A stretch of 64,000 nucleotides of DNA, taken from Furfurilactobacillus milii. Its GTDB lineage: Bacteria > Bacillota > Bacilli > Lactobacillales > Lactobacillaceae. Position numbers and translations under genes: made by a program. Location: NCBI RefSeq assembly GCF_009864005.1, contig NZ_WEZQ01000005.1, forward strand, positions 248,408 to 312,407, given 5' to 3'. The notes under the pieces are model-generated. The model searched no databases. It was not told where the DNA came from and saw only the letters and a program-made list of their open reading frames with translations. Of the stretch, positions 19,569-27,608 are shown in pieces. Position 1 is the first letter of the stretch. Each line of letters begins with the position of its first letter.

Positions 19569-20389
19569 TGACAGAACAGATGACATCACAATTTCCACAG
19601 GCTCTTTCCATTGCAGGTTCTGATTCTGGCGGTGGGGCAGGCATGCAGGCCGATTTAAAAACAATTCAAGAACGACACGTTTTTGCAACAACGGTTTTGG
19701 TGGCTATTACAGCCCAAAATACCTTGGGTGTGCAGGACTTCATGGCTTTGCCAACCAAAATTATTGACGAACAGTTTGCTTCGTTAGATGCTGATTTGGC
19801 CATCAAGGCTTGCAAGACTGGCATGCTCGCTGACTCTATTCGTGTCCATAATGTTGTTGAAAATCTTACCCGTTATGACTTTGGTCCACTCACGGTTGAT
19901 CCAGTGATGATTGCTAAAGGTGGTGCACCATTATTGGCCGAAGACGCTATTGATACCGTTAAGAAAGAACTAATTCCGTTAGCCACCATTGTGACGCCGA
20001 ACCTTCCTGAAGCTGAGGCACTAACAGGATTAACCATTGAAAATGATGCTGACATGCAGCATGCCGGACAACAATTGCAGGCGATGGGGGCCAAAAACGT
20101 GATGGTCAAAGGCGGTCACGAGGCGGATCCGACAACGGCCAGTGATTTTGTTCTGCTTGAAAACGGACGGTCGTTTTGGCTGAGAAGTCCGCGCTTTGAT
20201 ACACACAATACACACGGTACCGGCGACACGCTATCTGCTTGCATCACTGCAGAATTAGCCAAGGGTAGCGACATTGAAACGGCCATTCGGACGGGTAAAG
20301 CCTATGTTAGTGCCACGATTGCACAAGGCATCAAAGTGGGCCACGGCCATGGTCCGCTTAATCACTGGGCTGTGGTATCGGAGGAATAA
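19568..20389 (+). CDS. thiD: Hydroxymethylpyrimidine/phosphomethylpyrimidine kinase
   Basis: ThiD carries out the two phosphorylations that make HMP-pyrophosphate. Ribokinase-fold motifs include SIAGSDSGGGAGMQADLK, the VDPVMIAKGG segment, TPNLPEAEALTG, VKGGHE and NTHGTGDTLSACI. The 273-residue length is normal. Two in-frame ATGs exist (19568 and 19580); the first is coupled to the thiM stop. It overlaps in function with thiM and thiE in the same operon. Confidence 0.95.
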   Translation: MTEQMTSQFPQALSIAGSDSGGGAGMQADLKTIQERHVFATTVLVAITAQNTLGVQDFMALPTKIIDEQFASLDADLAIKACKTGMLADSIRVHNVVENLTRYDFGPLTVDPVMIAKGGAPLLAEDAIDTVKKELIPLATIVTPNLPEAEALTGLTIENDADMQHAGQQLQAMGAKNVMVKGGHEADPTTASDFVLLENGRSFWLRSPRFDTHNTHGTGDTLSACITAELAKGSDIETAIRTGKAYVSATIAQGIKVGHGHGPLNHWAVVSEE

Positions 20390-20396
20390 TCGAGCG

Positions 20397-21047
20397 ATGA
20401 AATTTCAGAAAGAACAATTAGCAGCTTATTTTGTTGCGGGTTCTCAGGACATGGTTGATGGCCGCCAACTGCCAGAAGTTTTAGAGACGGCCATTGCCGG
20501 TGGTATCACGGCCTTTCAATATCGTGAGAAGGGTCCCCACGCACTTTCTGGTGATGCCAAACTAAAATTGGGCAGCATATTAAGAGAATTATGCAAACAA
20601 GCTAAGATTCCGTTTATTGTTGATGACGACGTTGAACTAGCGAGACATCTAGATGCTGATGGTGTCCATGTTGGACAATCAGATGAAGCAATTGCAAAGG
20701 TTATAGACGAAGTACCAAACATGATTATTGGTTACTCATGTCACACACTTGCCCAGATTCGCAAGGCTAATATGCTCACTGACGTTGACTACATTGGTAG
20801 TGGACCAATTTTTCCAACCATTTCCAAAGCTGATGCAGATCCAGCTGTTGGCACCGACGGGCTGACAAAACTCGTTAGTGCATCGGTGAAGCCCATTGTC
20901 GCGATTGGTGGCATTAGTCTGACTAACCTTAATGAGATTAAGGGCACCGGTGCGGCAGGTGCTGCGGTAATCAGTTTATTAACGAGAGCCACAAATATAA
21001 AAGCCGCCGCAACTGCTATTCGACAAACCTTTTCAAGCAAATCTTGA
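20397..21047 (+). CDS. thiE: Thiamine-phosphate synthase
   Basis: ThiE joins HMP-pyrophosphate and thiazole phosphate to thiamine phosphate. The TIM-barrel protein (216 residues from the ATG at 20397) has QYREKG, FIVDDDVELA, DGVHVGQSD, GYSCHT, DYIGSGPIFPT and IVAIGGIS. The start is chosen because GGAGG at 20380 precedes it; longer versions overlap thiD and add unrelated residues. It is the last gene of the TPP-controlled operon. Confidence 0.95.
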   Translation: MKFQKEQLAAYFVAGSQDMVDGRQLPEVLETAIAGGITAFQYREKGPHALSGDAKLKLGSILRELCKQAKIPFIVDDDVELARHLDADGVHVGQSDEAIAKVIDEVPNMIIGYSCHTLAQIRKANMLTDVDYIGSGPIFPTISKADADPAVGTDGLTKLVSASVKPIVAIGGISLTNLNEIKGTGAAGAAVISLLTRATNIKAAATAIRQTFSSKS

Positions 21048-21138
21048 GCCTTATTTATGAACGTGTTTCAACGCTTGCAACACTCTATGAAAATCGCTAC
21101 ACTAAATGACGTTTATAAAATCTTTTGGAGGCAGTGAA

Positions 21139-21408
21139 ATGAAAAACAGACCTAAACCAATAAATCCGGCAATGCCGACAAATATTGCGGTGGTAATGCT
21201 TACTTTAGGCGTTCTTGTTGGCGGAATTATTGGCTGGCTACTGCCAGTACCATTTGACGGTTCATTTATCTTAGGCGTGGTTATCATGTTGATTTTTGAC
21301 TTTGCTTTTTTGGCTATTTACCGACGTGTAACGATCGCTAAACAAAAAGCAGCCAATGCACAATTGGCCGCGACACAGTCAACAGACCAACCTGCTGAAA
21401 AAAAGTAG
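21139..21408 (+). CDS. Small two-helix membrane protein of unknown function
   Basis: An 89-residue product starts at the ATG that follows GGAGG at 21128. It has two predicted membrane helices (IAVVMLTLGVLVGGIIGWLL and the following FILGVVIMLIFDFAFLAIY) and a polar, lysine- and glutamine-rich C-terminal tail. No family was recognised. It lies between thiE and a tRNA gene and may be the last member of the thiamine transcript or independent. Confidence 0.65.
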   Translation: MKNRPKPINPAMPTNIAVVMLTLGVLVGGIIGWLLPVPFDGSFILGVVIMLIFDFAFLAIYRRVTIAKQKAANAQLAATQSTDQPAEKK

Positions 21409-21417
21409 ACTGGTAGA

Positions 21418-21445
21418 TTGCGGTGTTACTAAGTTGTGCTATGCT
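21418..21445 (+). promoter_or_regulatory. Likely promoter of tRNA-Ala
   Basis: TTGCGG at 21418-21423 and the extended -10 TGCTATGCT ending at 21445 (16-bp spacer) precede the tRNA by about 36 bp. Confidence 0.5.
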
Positions 21446-21453
21446 TGACAGTG

Positions 21454-21480
21454 AAATAACAGCAGAGATGGCTGTTATTT
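21454..21480 (+). other. Perfect hairpin directly before the tRNA-Ala 5' end
   Basis: AAATAACAGC (21454-21463) pairs with GCTGTTATTT (21471-21480); only one base separates the stem from tRNA position 1. It may end the preceding small-gene transcript or fold in the pre-tRNA leader. Confidence 0.7.
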
Positions 21481-21481
21481 T

Positions 21482-21554
21482 GGGCCCGTAGCTCAGTTGG
21501 GAGAGCGCCTGCTTCGCATGTAGGAGGTCGACAGTTCGAATCTGTTCGGGTCCA
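21482..21554 (+). tRNA. tRNA-Ala, anticodon CGC
   Basis: The 73-nt gene folds as a full cloverleaf: 7-bp acceptor stem including the alanine identity pair G3-U70, D arm GCTC/GAGC, anticodon arm CCTGC-TTCGCAT-GTAGG with anticodon CGC, and T arm GACAG-TTCGAAT-CTGTT. The discriminator is A and CCA is not encoded. It reads the GCG alanine codon. Confidence 0.97.
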
Positions 21555-21585
21555 TAAAAGTCTTATTAAGAATCAACATGAAATG

Positions 21586-21629
21586 CAAAGGCATCCTGTT
21601 CCTAGATTTCTGGGAACAGGATGCCTTTG
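21586..21629. terminator. Strong hairpin between tRNA-Ala and oppA
   Basis: CAAAGGCATCCTGTTCC is perfectly complementary to GGAACAGGATGCCTTTG. It lies between convergent transcription units; the flanking T tracts are short. Confidence 0.75.
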
Positions 21630-21719
21630 TATTAAGATGCGTTTTAAAATTTCGGGAATGTAAGGTCATTCACGTCGTCAATTCTACATAAGTTAATGCT
21701 ACACCTAGTTTTAGTGTGC

Positions 21720-23342
21720 TTACTTAAGTTCAACATTTTGATAATTGTAGTTAACCCCGGCACTACTGTAAACCAAATCGCGAATATTGCTACGTTGAAG
21801 CGTACCGCCAACTGATGAGCCCCAGAAAAGCGGCACAATACCAACATCTTTGGTCAGCGTGCGCTGGGCATTTAAGAGGTCTTGATAACGGGCGTTACTG
21901 TTTAAGGCGTCTTGACCAGCAGCTAAATCCATGTCGTGATCAAATGCTGTACTCGTCCATTTTGCGTTAATTTGTTTATTTTGACTTTGAAAAAGCGATA
22001 AGAAAGTTGTTGGGTCGTTAAAGTCACCATTCCAAGTTAAAATCGTGGCGTCATAATTCCCCGAAGTAATGTCACTTAACTGCGCCTTTAAGGGAACTGT
22101 TTGGACATTAACCGTTACGTGAGGGAGTTTTTGCCATTGAGATTGAAGATATTCTGCCAGCTGCTTGCCGTTGTTTTGATCATTCGCTAATAGCGTAATG
22201 TTCAGGTTCTGTTTGCCACTTTCTTTGAGACCAGTTGCCATGAGTTGTTTTGCATGTGCCATATCATACTTAGTCACTGCGGGTACTGCTGCTTCGCTCG
22301 CGAAGTCCTTATGAGTTGATGGATTAGTAACCAATTTTGCTGGTGTAAACCCAGTTGCAGGGGTAGAACCGTCTTGCAACGTATTCCGCGTTAGTTGTTG
22401 ACGGTTAATCGCATTCGACAAGGCTTGGCGCACAGATTGATTTTGAAGTGGTGACTTTTTTGTTTGATTAAGTCCAACAAAGCCCGAGGCCGCGCCACTA
22501 CGATATTTATAATCGGCTGCCTGCTTTTCATTAGCGACTTGTGTGCCAGACAGTCTGACAAGGTCGGCTTTGCCTGTCTTATACAGGTTCAATGCCGTGC
22601 TTGGGTCTTTGACAACCGTAAAGTGGATACTGTTTAAATGCACAGTACGTTTATCCCAGTACGCACCATTGCGTTTAAGCGTCCACGTATTATTGGTACC
22701 GTGCCAGCCAGTTACTTTAAAAGCGCCGTTGTAAACTTGATGTTGCGCAGTTAGGCCGTATTGCTTACCATATTTTGTAACAACTCGATGATCTTGAGGG
22801 AGAAACTGTGGCATTGTTAATAGTTGTTTGAAATAAGGAATCGGTTTATCAAGAGTAACCAACAAGTGGTAGCGTGATGTTGCGTGAATGCCTAAGCTTT
22901 GAACTGGGGCCAAACCTTTTTGAATCTTATCAGCATTGTGCACGCCAGAAAACAGGTAAGCATACTGGGAAGCCGTTTTTGGATCATTGGTTCGCTGCCA
23001 TGCCTGCACGAAATCCTTTGCCGTTACAACATCACCATTTGACCAATGCGTATTGTGCCGGAGTGTGAAGTTCCATTGAAGACCGTTTTTCGAAACGGTT
23101 GTGTGTGTCGCAAGTGCCTGCGCTGGTGTGCTGTTGGTCGTTTTGTAAAGGCCAGTCATCGTGTTGGCCAATGCGGTGTGAGAAGTGCTGTCCGTGGCCT
23201 TTGATGGATCCAAAGTAATCATTTCAGTGGGTGAAACGACTATTATGGTTTTCTTACTCGTGGTATTACGATGGCAGGCGGCTAAACTCGTGGCCGTTAA
23301 TAATGAACTGACAATTAATGCAAATTTTGTAAAGCGTTTCAT
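21720..23342 (-). CDS. Peptide ABC transporter substrate-binding lipoprotein (OppA family)
   Basis: The 540-residue protein is a cluster-C solute-binding protein of the SBP_bac_5 family, which binds oligopeptides outside the membrane for an Opp permease. A lipoprotein signal peptide ends in the lipobox TSLAAC. Family regions include ITLDPSKATDSTSH, the WSNGDVVTAKDFVQAWQR block and the VRQALSNAINRQ segment. No permease or ATPase genes adjoin it, so it must share a transporter encoded elsewhere. Expression is preceded by a roughly 250-nt leader with a short peptide gene and a terminator. Confidence 0.93.
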   Translation of the reverse strand: MKRFTKFALIVSSLLTATSLAACHRNTTSKKTIIVVSPTEMITLDPSKATDSTSHTALANTMTGLYKTTNSTPAQALATHTTVSKNGLQWNFTLRHNTHWSNGDVVTAKDFVQAWQRTNDPKTASQYAYLFSGVHNADKIQKGLAPVQSLGIHATSRYHLLVTLDKPIPYFKQLLTMPQFLPQDHRVVTKYGKQYGLTAQHQVYNGAFKVTGWHGTNNTWTLKRNGAYWDKRTVHLNSIHFTVVKDPSTALNLYKTGKADLVRLSGTQVANEKQAADYKYRSGAASGFVGLNQTKKSPLQNQSVRQALSNAINRQQLTRNTLQDGSTPATGFTPAKLVTNPSTHKDFASEAAVPAVTKYDMAHAKQLMATGLKESGKQNLNITLLANDQNNGKQLAEYLQSQWQKLPHVTVNVQTVPLKAQLSDITSGNYDATILTWNGDFNDPTTFLSLFQSQNKQINAKWTSTAFDHDMDLAAGQDALNSNARYQDLLNAQRTLTKDVGIVPLFWGSSVGGTLQRSNIRDLVYSSAGVNYNYQNVELK

Positions 23343-23379
23343 GAATGTCTTCCCCTATGAAAGTTTTAATTGACCAAGT

Positions 23380-23408
23380 AAAAAAGACAGCCCACGCGGA
23401 CTGTCTTT
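23380..23408 (-). terminator. Attenuator terminator in the oppA leader
   Basis: On the minus strand AAAGACAG pairs with CTGTCTTT and is followed by a T tract. Its loop CGCGGACT (plus 23395-23402) is complementary to plus 23424-23431, offering an alternative fold. Confidence 0.8.
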
Positions 23409-23547
23409 GGTCAAAAAACACCAAGTCCGCGGTTTGATACCCATGCAGACTTGATGTCAAAAGTACATCAACGAATAAGCCGGCACAGATACAATTTGAG
23501 TATCACACTCAGATTGCATCCGTGTTAACGGCGGTTACGCAACCTGA

Positions 23548-23592
23548 TTACCAGCTTTGCCAAGTATTGAGTTGTTGTGCGCAACGGTTCAT
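23548..23592 (-). CDS. Candidate 14-residue leader peptide upstream of oppA
   Basis: A 14-codon ORF encodes MNRCAQQLNTWQSW and stops with TAA. It has a strong ribosome-binding site (GAAAGGAAG, 6-7 nt before the ATG) and lies inside the transcribed leader. Two tryptophan codons occur among the last four. Such placement suggests ribosome position may select between leader folds. Confidence 0.6.
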   Translation of the reverse strand: MNRCAQQLNTWQSW

Positions 23593-23636
23593 GACGAACT
23601 TCCTTTCACTTAAACTGTCTTTTTTAACTGGTAGCT

Positions 23637-23666
23637 ACGATACAGAATTAGAGATAATCTTGTCAA
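23637..23666 (-). promoter_or_regulatory. Promoter of the oppA leader
   Basis: On the minus strand TTGACA (plus 23661-23666) is followed after 18 bp by TATCGT (plus 23637-23642). Confidence 0.6.
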
Positions 23667-23783
23667 GTACGTTTGCTAAATGATTTTCTCTAAAAACGAT
23701 TTAAAATGATCAGAAAAGCTAATTTGACGGGCACTTTTATGGTAAATTGAAAGGCATAAAATGTTTTTACTAAGGGGATAAAC

Positions 23784-24332
23784 ATGTTTACACATCAAAT
23801 CGATGCTCACTTAGCCTTAAAATTATTAAACACTGAAGATGCCGAAGATTTAATCAGCTATATTGCGGAAGACCGCCAGGAACTTAGAAAATGGATGCCT
23901 TGGGCAGATAAAATGCAATCCATTGAGGATGAACAAAACTTTATTCAGTATGCCCGCAGTCGTTTTGCTGACAACCAAATGTTGCCATTGACAATCGTCA
24001 TGGATGGCAAGCCAATCGGCAGTTTGGATCTGCATGAAATTGATAATGTTAACCGTCACGCGTCGATTGGCTACTGGCTAAGTTCTCAGTATCAAGGACA
24101 AGGCATTATGACGCGATCTGTGGAACGCTTACTGACAATTGGGTTTGATGAATTCAACTTACATAAAATCATCTTAACTGCCGACGTGAATAACAAGGCT
24201 AGTCAAGCCGTTGCTGAGCGATTAGGTCTTCATCAAGAGGGAACGATGCGTGATCAGGAAATCATCAATGGGCATTTTTGTAGTCTTGTTCAGTACGCAA
24301 TGCTAGAAGATGAGTGGACGAACGAAAATTAA
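23784..24332 (+). CDS. GNAT-family N-acetyltransferase (RimJ/RimL type)
   Basis: The 182-residue protein shows the GNAT pattern: ELRKWMPWADKM near the N-terminus, central strand LTIVMDGKPIGSLDLHEID, then IGYWLSSQYQGQGIMTRSVE, whose QGQG fits the acetyl-CoA pyrophosphate-binding loop, and KASQAVAERLGLHQEGTMRD. RimJ/RimL relatives acetylate protein N-termini or small substrates; the actual target cannot be inferred. AAGGGGATA precedes the ATG. Single gene, transcribed away from oppA. Confidence 0.88.
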   Translation: MFTHQIDAHLALKLLNTEDAEDLISYIAEDRQELRKWMPWADKMQSIEDEQNFIQYARSRFADNQMLPLTIVMDGKPIGSLDLHEIDNVNRHASIGYWLSSQYQGQGIMTRSVERLLTIGFDEFNLHKIILTADVNNKASQAVAERLGLHQEGTMRDQEIINGHFCSLVQYAMLEDEWTNEN

Positions 24333-24518
24333 AGTTAAGGGTGTTTAGCAGCTTTTTAACTTCTTAACGTCAGTTTATTCAGTAATCCTTTAGTGAATTT
24401 TGTGATAAAGAAACATAAATGCTTTAATAGGGCTGTTCAAGGCGGTTTTTATTGAGTACAATAGTTTTAGAAAATCTTAATGATTCTAATTTGCGATAAA
24501 TGTTTAGGAGTGAGCCCC

Positions 24519-25736
24519 ATGATTGAACCACATCGAAAAACAACTGAACAAAAGGATTCACAGGCACAAAATCAGTTACGTGTGATTACCAATCAGGCCA
24601 CTGTCATTGCGCAAGACCAAACGACCTATGTTGGTGGACCTCACTACGGTAAGACAAGTTTTGTTAAGGCTGTCTATGACGCTACAGGTCAGGCCGTTGA
24701 TCCAGCAAAAGTTCAAGTTGACCTCACCAACGTCGACTGGGACCAACCGGCCGATTACCGGATTAATTTGCAGTATACCAATCCTGGAAAAACGGTATCT
24801 GCAACTGCACATTTACATATTTTTGCGTTGGATGGCCGCGACATTACTATTCATGCCGGTGAGCCAATACCTGACAAAACTGCTTTTATAAAACGACTAG
24901 TGGATCCAGGTCACATGGCTAACGCGACCCAGAATGTCAAAATTAAGTTTGACGATGGTGAGCCTAACATTATGGCAGACAATAGTTACGGGTTAATGCT
25001 GACATATACCGTTAATGGTGTCACCGCGGGTGCGCATCAGGTCCTCCATATTTTGGAAAATATGGTCAACGTCAACACGGCCAACCAAACGACTTATGTG
25101 AACGGTCCCCGTACTAATCCTGACCGTTTCGTTCAACATCTTTATGATGCAGATGGTAATGCCATTGATATTGAAAAGGCGATTGTGGACATGTCGAAGG
25201 TCAACTGGCAGAAAGCTGGCCGGTATCCGGTTACTGTTCGTTACACGGATCATGGTAAAAATGTGTTTGTAACGGCCTACGAAAATATCTTTTCACTATC
25301 TGCTCATAATCAGATTATTGTTGCTGGTGATGGCGACCCAATTCCCGCTCGTTACGTGGCAGATGCGAAGGATCAATATAATCGTGATCGGTCTCGTTGG
25401 ACGGCTATGAGTTATGACGATCCAACAGCCAATCACAAATTGCCGGGGACATACAATGTTACGCTCAGTTTTGAAGTCAATGGTTCCACGGCTACGGTGC
25501 ACCCAACGTTACAGGTTCTGCCCGAGATTTTACGACCACAGGGTAGTGCAGATAATTTAACGATTCACATGCAGAGTCAATCAGCCCGTGAAAATACATC
25601 CGCCACCTCACAGGCGGCTGGCGTTCGTCACGGATTACGACACATGACGACTGGTTCACGAGTGGCTAATAATGCAGCCAAGGAAGCTGAAAAGAAAACG
25701 CGTGGCTTTTGGGCTCGCTTGTTTGGCCGCAAATAA
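24519..25736 (+). CDS. Ig-like tandem repeat protein without export signal
   Basis: The 405-residue product (ATG at 24519 behind AGGAG) is built as an A-B-A-B tandem: units A at about 20-105 and 184-272 share NQTTYVxGP and VNW/VDW...Y-V-L-Y motifs, units B at about 106-183 and 273-350 share AGxGxPIP and LTYTVNG/LSFEVNG. These resemble bacterial Ig-like domains of lactobacillus surface proteins. No signal peptide, LPXTG or membrane helix is present; the end is a basic aromatic segment RGFWARLFGRK. An alternative start at 24480 would not add a signal peptide. Function unknown. Confidence 0.7.
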   Translation: MIEPHRKTTEQKDSQAQNQLRVITNQATVIAQDQTTYVGGPHYGKTSFVKAVYDATGQAVDPAKVQVDLTNVDWDQPADYRINLQYTNPGKTVSATAHLHIFALDGRDITIHAGEPIPDKTAFIKRLVDPGHMANATQNVKIKFDDGEPNIMADNSYGLMLTYTVNGVTAGAHQVLHILENMVNVNTANQTTYVNGPRTNPDRFVQHLYDADGNAIDIEKAIVDMSKVNWQKAGRYPVTVRYTDHGKNVFVTAYENIFSLSAHNQIIVAGDGDPIPARYVADAKDQYNRDRSRWTAMSYDDPTANHKLPGTYNVTLSFEVNGSTATVHPTLQVLPEILRPQGSADNLTIHMQSQSARENTSATSQAAGVRHGLRHMTTGSRVANNAAKEAEKKTRGFWARLFGRK

Positions 25737-25803
25737 AGTTCACGGCGCAATGAGACGTTTGACCGTTTATAAACTGTAGATAGGCGTTATTTTAAAACAA
25801 CAG

Positions 25804-25853
25804 TTAGCATCGCATCGATTAGTTTAACTAATTGGTGGGGTGCTATTTGTAGT
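25804..25853 (+). terminator. Candidate terminator after the Ig-like gene
   Basis: TAGCATC...ATTAGTT pairs with AACTAAT...GGGTGCTA, an imperfect long stem with a modest T tail. Confidence 0.5.
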
Positions 25854-25867
25854 TCCATCAGTTGAAG

Positions 25868-25885
25868 TGACATTTGTCATATAAT
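25868..25885 (+). promoter_or_regulatory. -10 element with abutting palindrome before the ABC/two-component operon
   Basis: A perfect 12-bp palindrome TGACATTTGTCA (25868-25879) directly abuts TATAAT (25880-25885). The position would suit a regulator controlling this promoter, possibly the operon's own response regulator. Confidence 0.5.
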
Positions 25886-25963
25886 GTTGTGACATGTACT
25901 TCTATTTTTCGACTTGAGAAGTAACTAAACTAAGCTCATCAAATAAAAGAGATGGTGAGCAAT

Positions 25964-26878
25964 ATGTCGTCAATAATTGAACTAAAGAATGTTTCAAAAA
26001 AGTTCAAACAATTATCAGCAATTAGTAACGTTAATTTAAGCGTTGATGAAGGCGAAATCATTGGTTTGGTCGGAGAAAATGGTGCAGGTAAAACAACCTT
26101 AATTAACCTAATTTTGGGACTTCAAAAGCCTGATACCGGTCAGATTAAGGTTTTTGGCACGAATCCAGGAACCACCGTCTGCCGTAATCAGATTGGGGCC
26201 ATGCTTCAGGAAAATGTAAGCATTAAAAATTTACATGTTGATGAAAGTTTTCAGCTTGTTCGAAGCTTTTATACGCATCCATTATCATTGGAAAAATTGT
26301 TCACAATAACCGGGTTAAGTGAGTTCAGACACCATAACATGAGTGCTTTGTCCGGTGGTCAGCGGCGGCAATTAGCATTTGGTATTGCACTGGCCGGTAA
26401 TCCACGTGTCATCTTCCTCGACGAGCCAACCGTTGGATTGGATAGTATTGCAAGGACACAATTTTGGCAGAGCATTGAGCAACTCAGGCATCAAGGAAAG
26501 ACAATTTTCGTTACTAGTCATTATTTGGAAGAAATCGAAGCTGTTGCAGAGCGACTATTAATTCTACAACACGGTAAAATTAAGTTTGACGGTTCATTAG
26601 ATGCACTGACGTCTTTATATAGTGGGGCAACAGCCACATTTGAATCGGAATTAGCTGTTAATTACTTTAAGACATCCCCATTGGTTCTTGAGGCTAAAAA
26701 ACACGGCGATAAAATCACTTTAAAATTGAGCGATGGGGATCTCTGGTTACTCGAAAGCCAACCTTTTCTCGATAAAATCCATCGTTTATCGTTAATGCCT
26801 AATTCGTTAAACGAAATTTTTACTGATGTGACACAAACTGGAGGACGCAATCATGAATCAGCTACACACGCAAACTAA
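25964..26878 (+). CDS. ABC transporter ATP-binding protein (YvfR-like)
   Basis: A 304-residue ATPase with Walker A GENGAGKTTL, signature LSGGQRRQLAFG, Walker B VIFLDEPTVGLD and H-loop TSHYLEE. Two in-frame starts exist; 25964 has the better spaced GGTGAG, 25952 is the alternative. It overlaps the permease by 26 bp. The four-gene set ATPase-permease-histidine kinase-response regulator matches the yvfRSTU arrangement of Bacillus, an ABC-2 exporter tied to a two-component system. The substrate is unknown; antimicrobial or lipid export are possibilities. Confidence 0.92.
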   Translation: MSSIIELKNVSKKFKQLSAISNVNLSVDEGEIIGLVGENGAGKTTLINLILGLQKPDTGQIKVFGTNPGTTVCRNQIGAMLQENVSIKNLHVDESFQLVRSFYTHPLSLEKLFTITGLSEFRHHNMSALSGGQRRQLAFGIALAGNPRVIFLDEPTVGLDSIARTQFWQSIEQLRHQGKTIFVTSHYLEEIEAVAERLLILQHGKIKFDGSLDALTSLYSGATATFESELAVNYFKTSPLVLEAKKHGDKITLKLSDGDLWLLESQPFLDKIHRLSLMPNSLNEIFTDVTQTGGRNHESATHAN

Positions 26879-27608
26879 GTACGCAATCAAACGAGAACTG
26901 CTTCGTAATCCCAGATTTTTTCTTTTTAATCTCGCAATGCCAGCGTTTTTTTATATTTTATTTACCAAAATTCTTGTTCAGGGAAGTGCGACTGAAAAAC
27001 AGCAATTTAACTTAAATTATATGGGTAGCATGATTGCCTACAGTGTTCTCATTAGTATGATTTTTTCAGTTTCAGCTTTTTTAGCGGAAGATCGCCAAGA
27101 AAACATGCCAACTTTATTGGCCATTACACCAGCAAAACAACTATATTATTATGTAGGACTGATGCTGACGATGACAGTGATGAACATTCTATCGGCATCT
27201 GTAATTCTTACCATCGCGACTATTATTAATGGTGTTCATTTGACACTAAGTTCACTACTTTTAATAGTCGGATTATCGGCGCTAGGTGGGTTACCATTAA
27301 TGCTGATTGGCGTTCTTGTTGCTAAATCAGGAAGACCGTCATCGGTCAATAGTTTATGCAATCTGGTTGTCTTTCCAATGGCAATTATCAGCGGTCTGTG
27401 GTGGCCTATCGGTCTATTGCCACATTGGATGCAACAAATTGGTAAGCTCATGCCCACATATGCAGTTAATTCTTTGTTGAATGTGGTCACTAAACAAATG
27501 CACTTTAATTGGTCCTTTATCGTCATTTTGGCAGGGTGGACCGCGGCGTTACTGATCATCATATGGATGTTATCGAGGGTCAAAAACGACAGGAGTATTC
27601 AAGCATGA
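26853..27608 (+). CDS. ABC-2 type transporter permease (YvfS-like)
   Basis: The 251-residue membrane protein has six predicted helices, beginning FLFNLAMPAFFYILFTKIL and including the ABC-2 block with FPMAIISGLWWPIGLLPHWMQ. It pairs with the preceding ATPase, whose end it overlaps, to form an exporter. Its TGA overlaps the ATG of the kinase gene (ATGA), indicating tight coupling throughout the operon. Confidence 0.9.
   Translation: MNQLHTQTKYAIKRELLRNPRFFLFNLAMPAFFYILFTKILVQGSATEKQQFNLNYMGSMIAYSVLISMIFSVSAFLAEDRQENMPTLLAITPAKQLYYYVGLMLTMTVMNILSASVILTIATIINGVHLTLSSLLLIVGLSALGGLPLMLIGVLVAKSGRPSSVNSLCNLVVFPMAIISGLWWPIGLLPHWMQQIGKLMPTYAVNSLLNVVTKQMHFNWSFIVILAGWTAALLIIIWMLSRVKNDRSIQA

Larger units (their letters stand above)
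23380..23630 (-). promoter_or_regulatory. Structured attenuator leader of oppA
   Basis: From the predicted start near 23630 the RNA contains a 12-nt stretch (plus 23615-23626) perfectly complementary to the terminator 3' arm (plus 23379-23390), a short leader ORF, a hairpin with arms GATGCAAT/ATTGTATC, a hairpin TTGATGT/ACATCAA, and a segment GGGTATCAAACCGCGG just before the terminator that resembles, but does not match, the T-box consensus. Several mutually exclusive pairings exist, so transcription is likely controlled by attenuation. The signal is unknown. Confidence 0.7.

Noticed and set aside
20274-20396. Longer N-terminus for thiE
   Set aside because: It lies inside thiD and encodes no conserved residues; the ATG at 20397 has GGAGG.
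23409-23450. T-box riboswitch upstream of oppA
   Set aside because: GGGTATCAAACCGCGG resembles the T-box core, but the UGGN tRNA-binding part is altered and no stem I with specifier was found; kept only as an unclassified attenuator.
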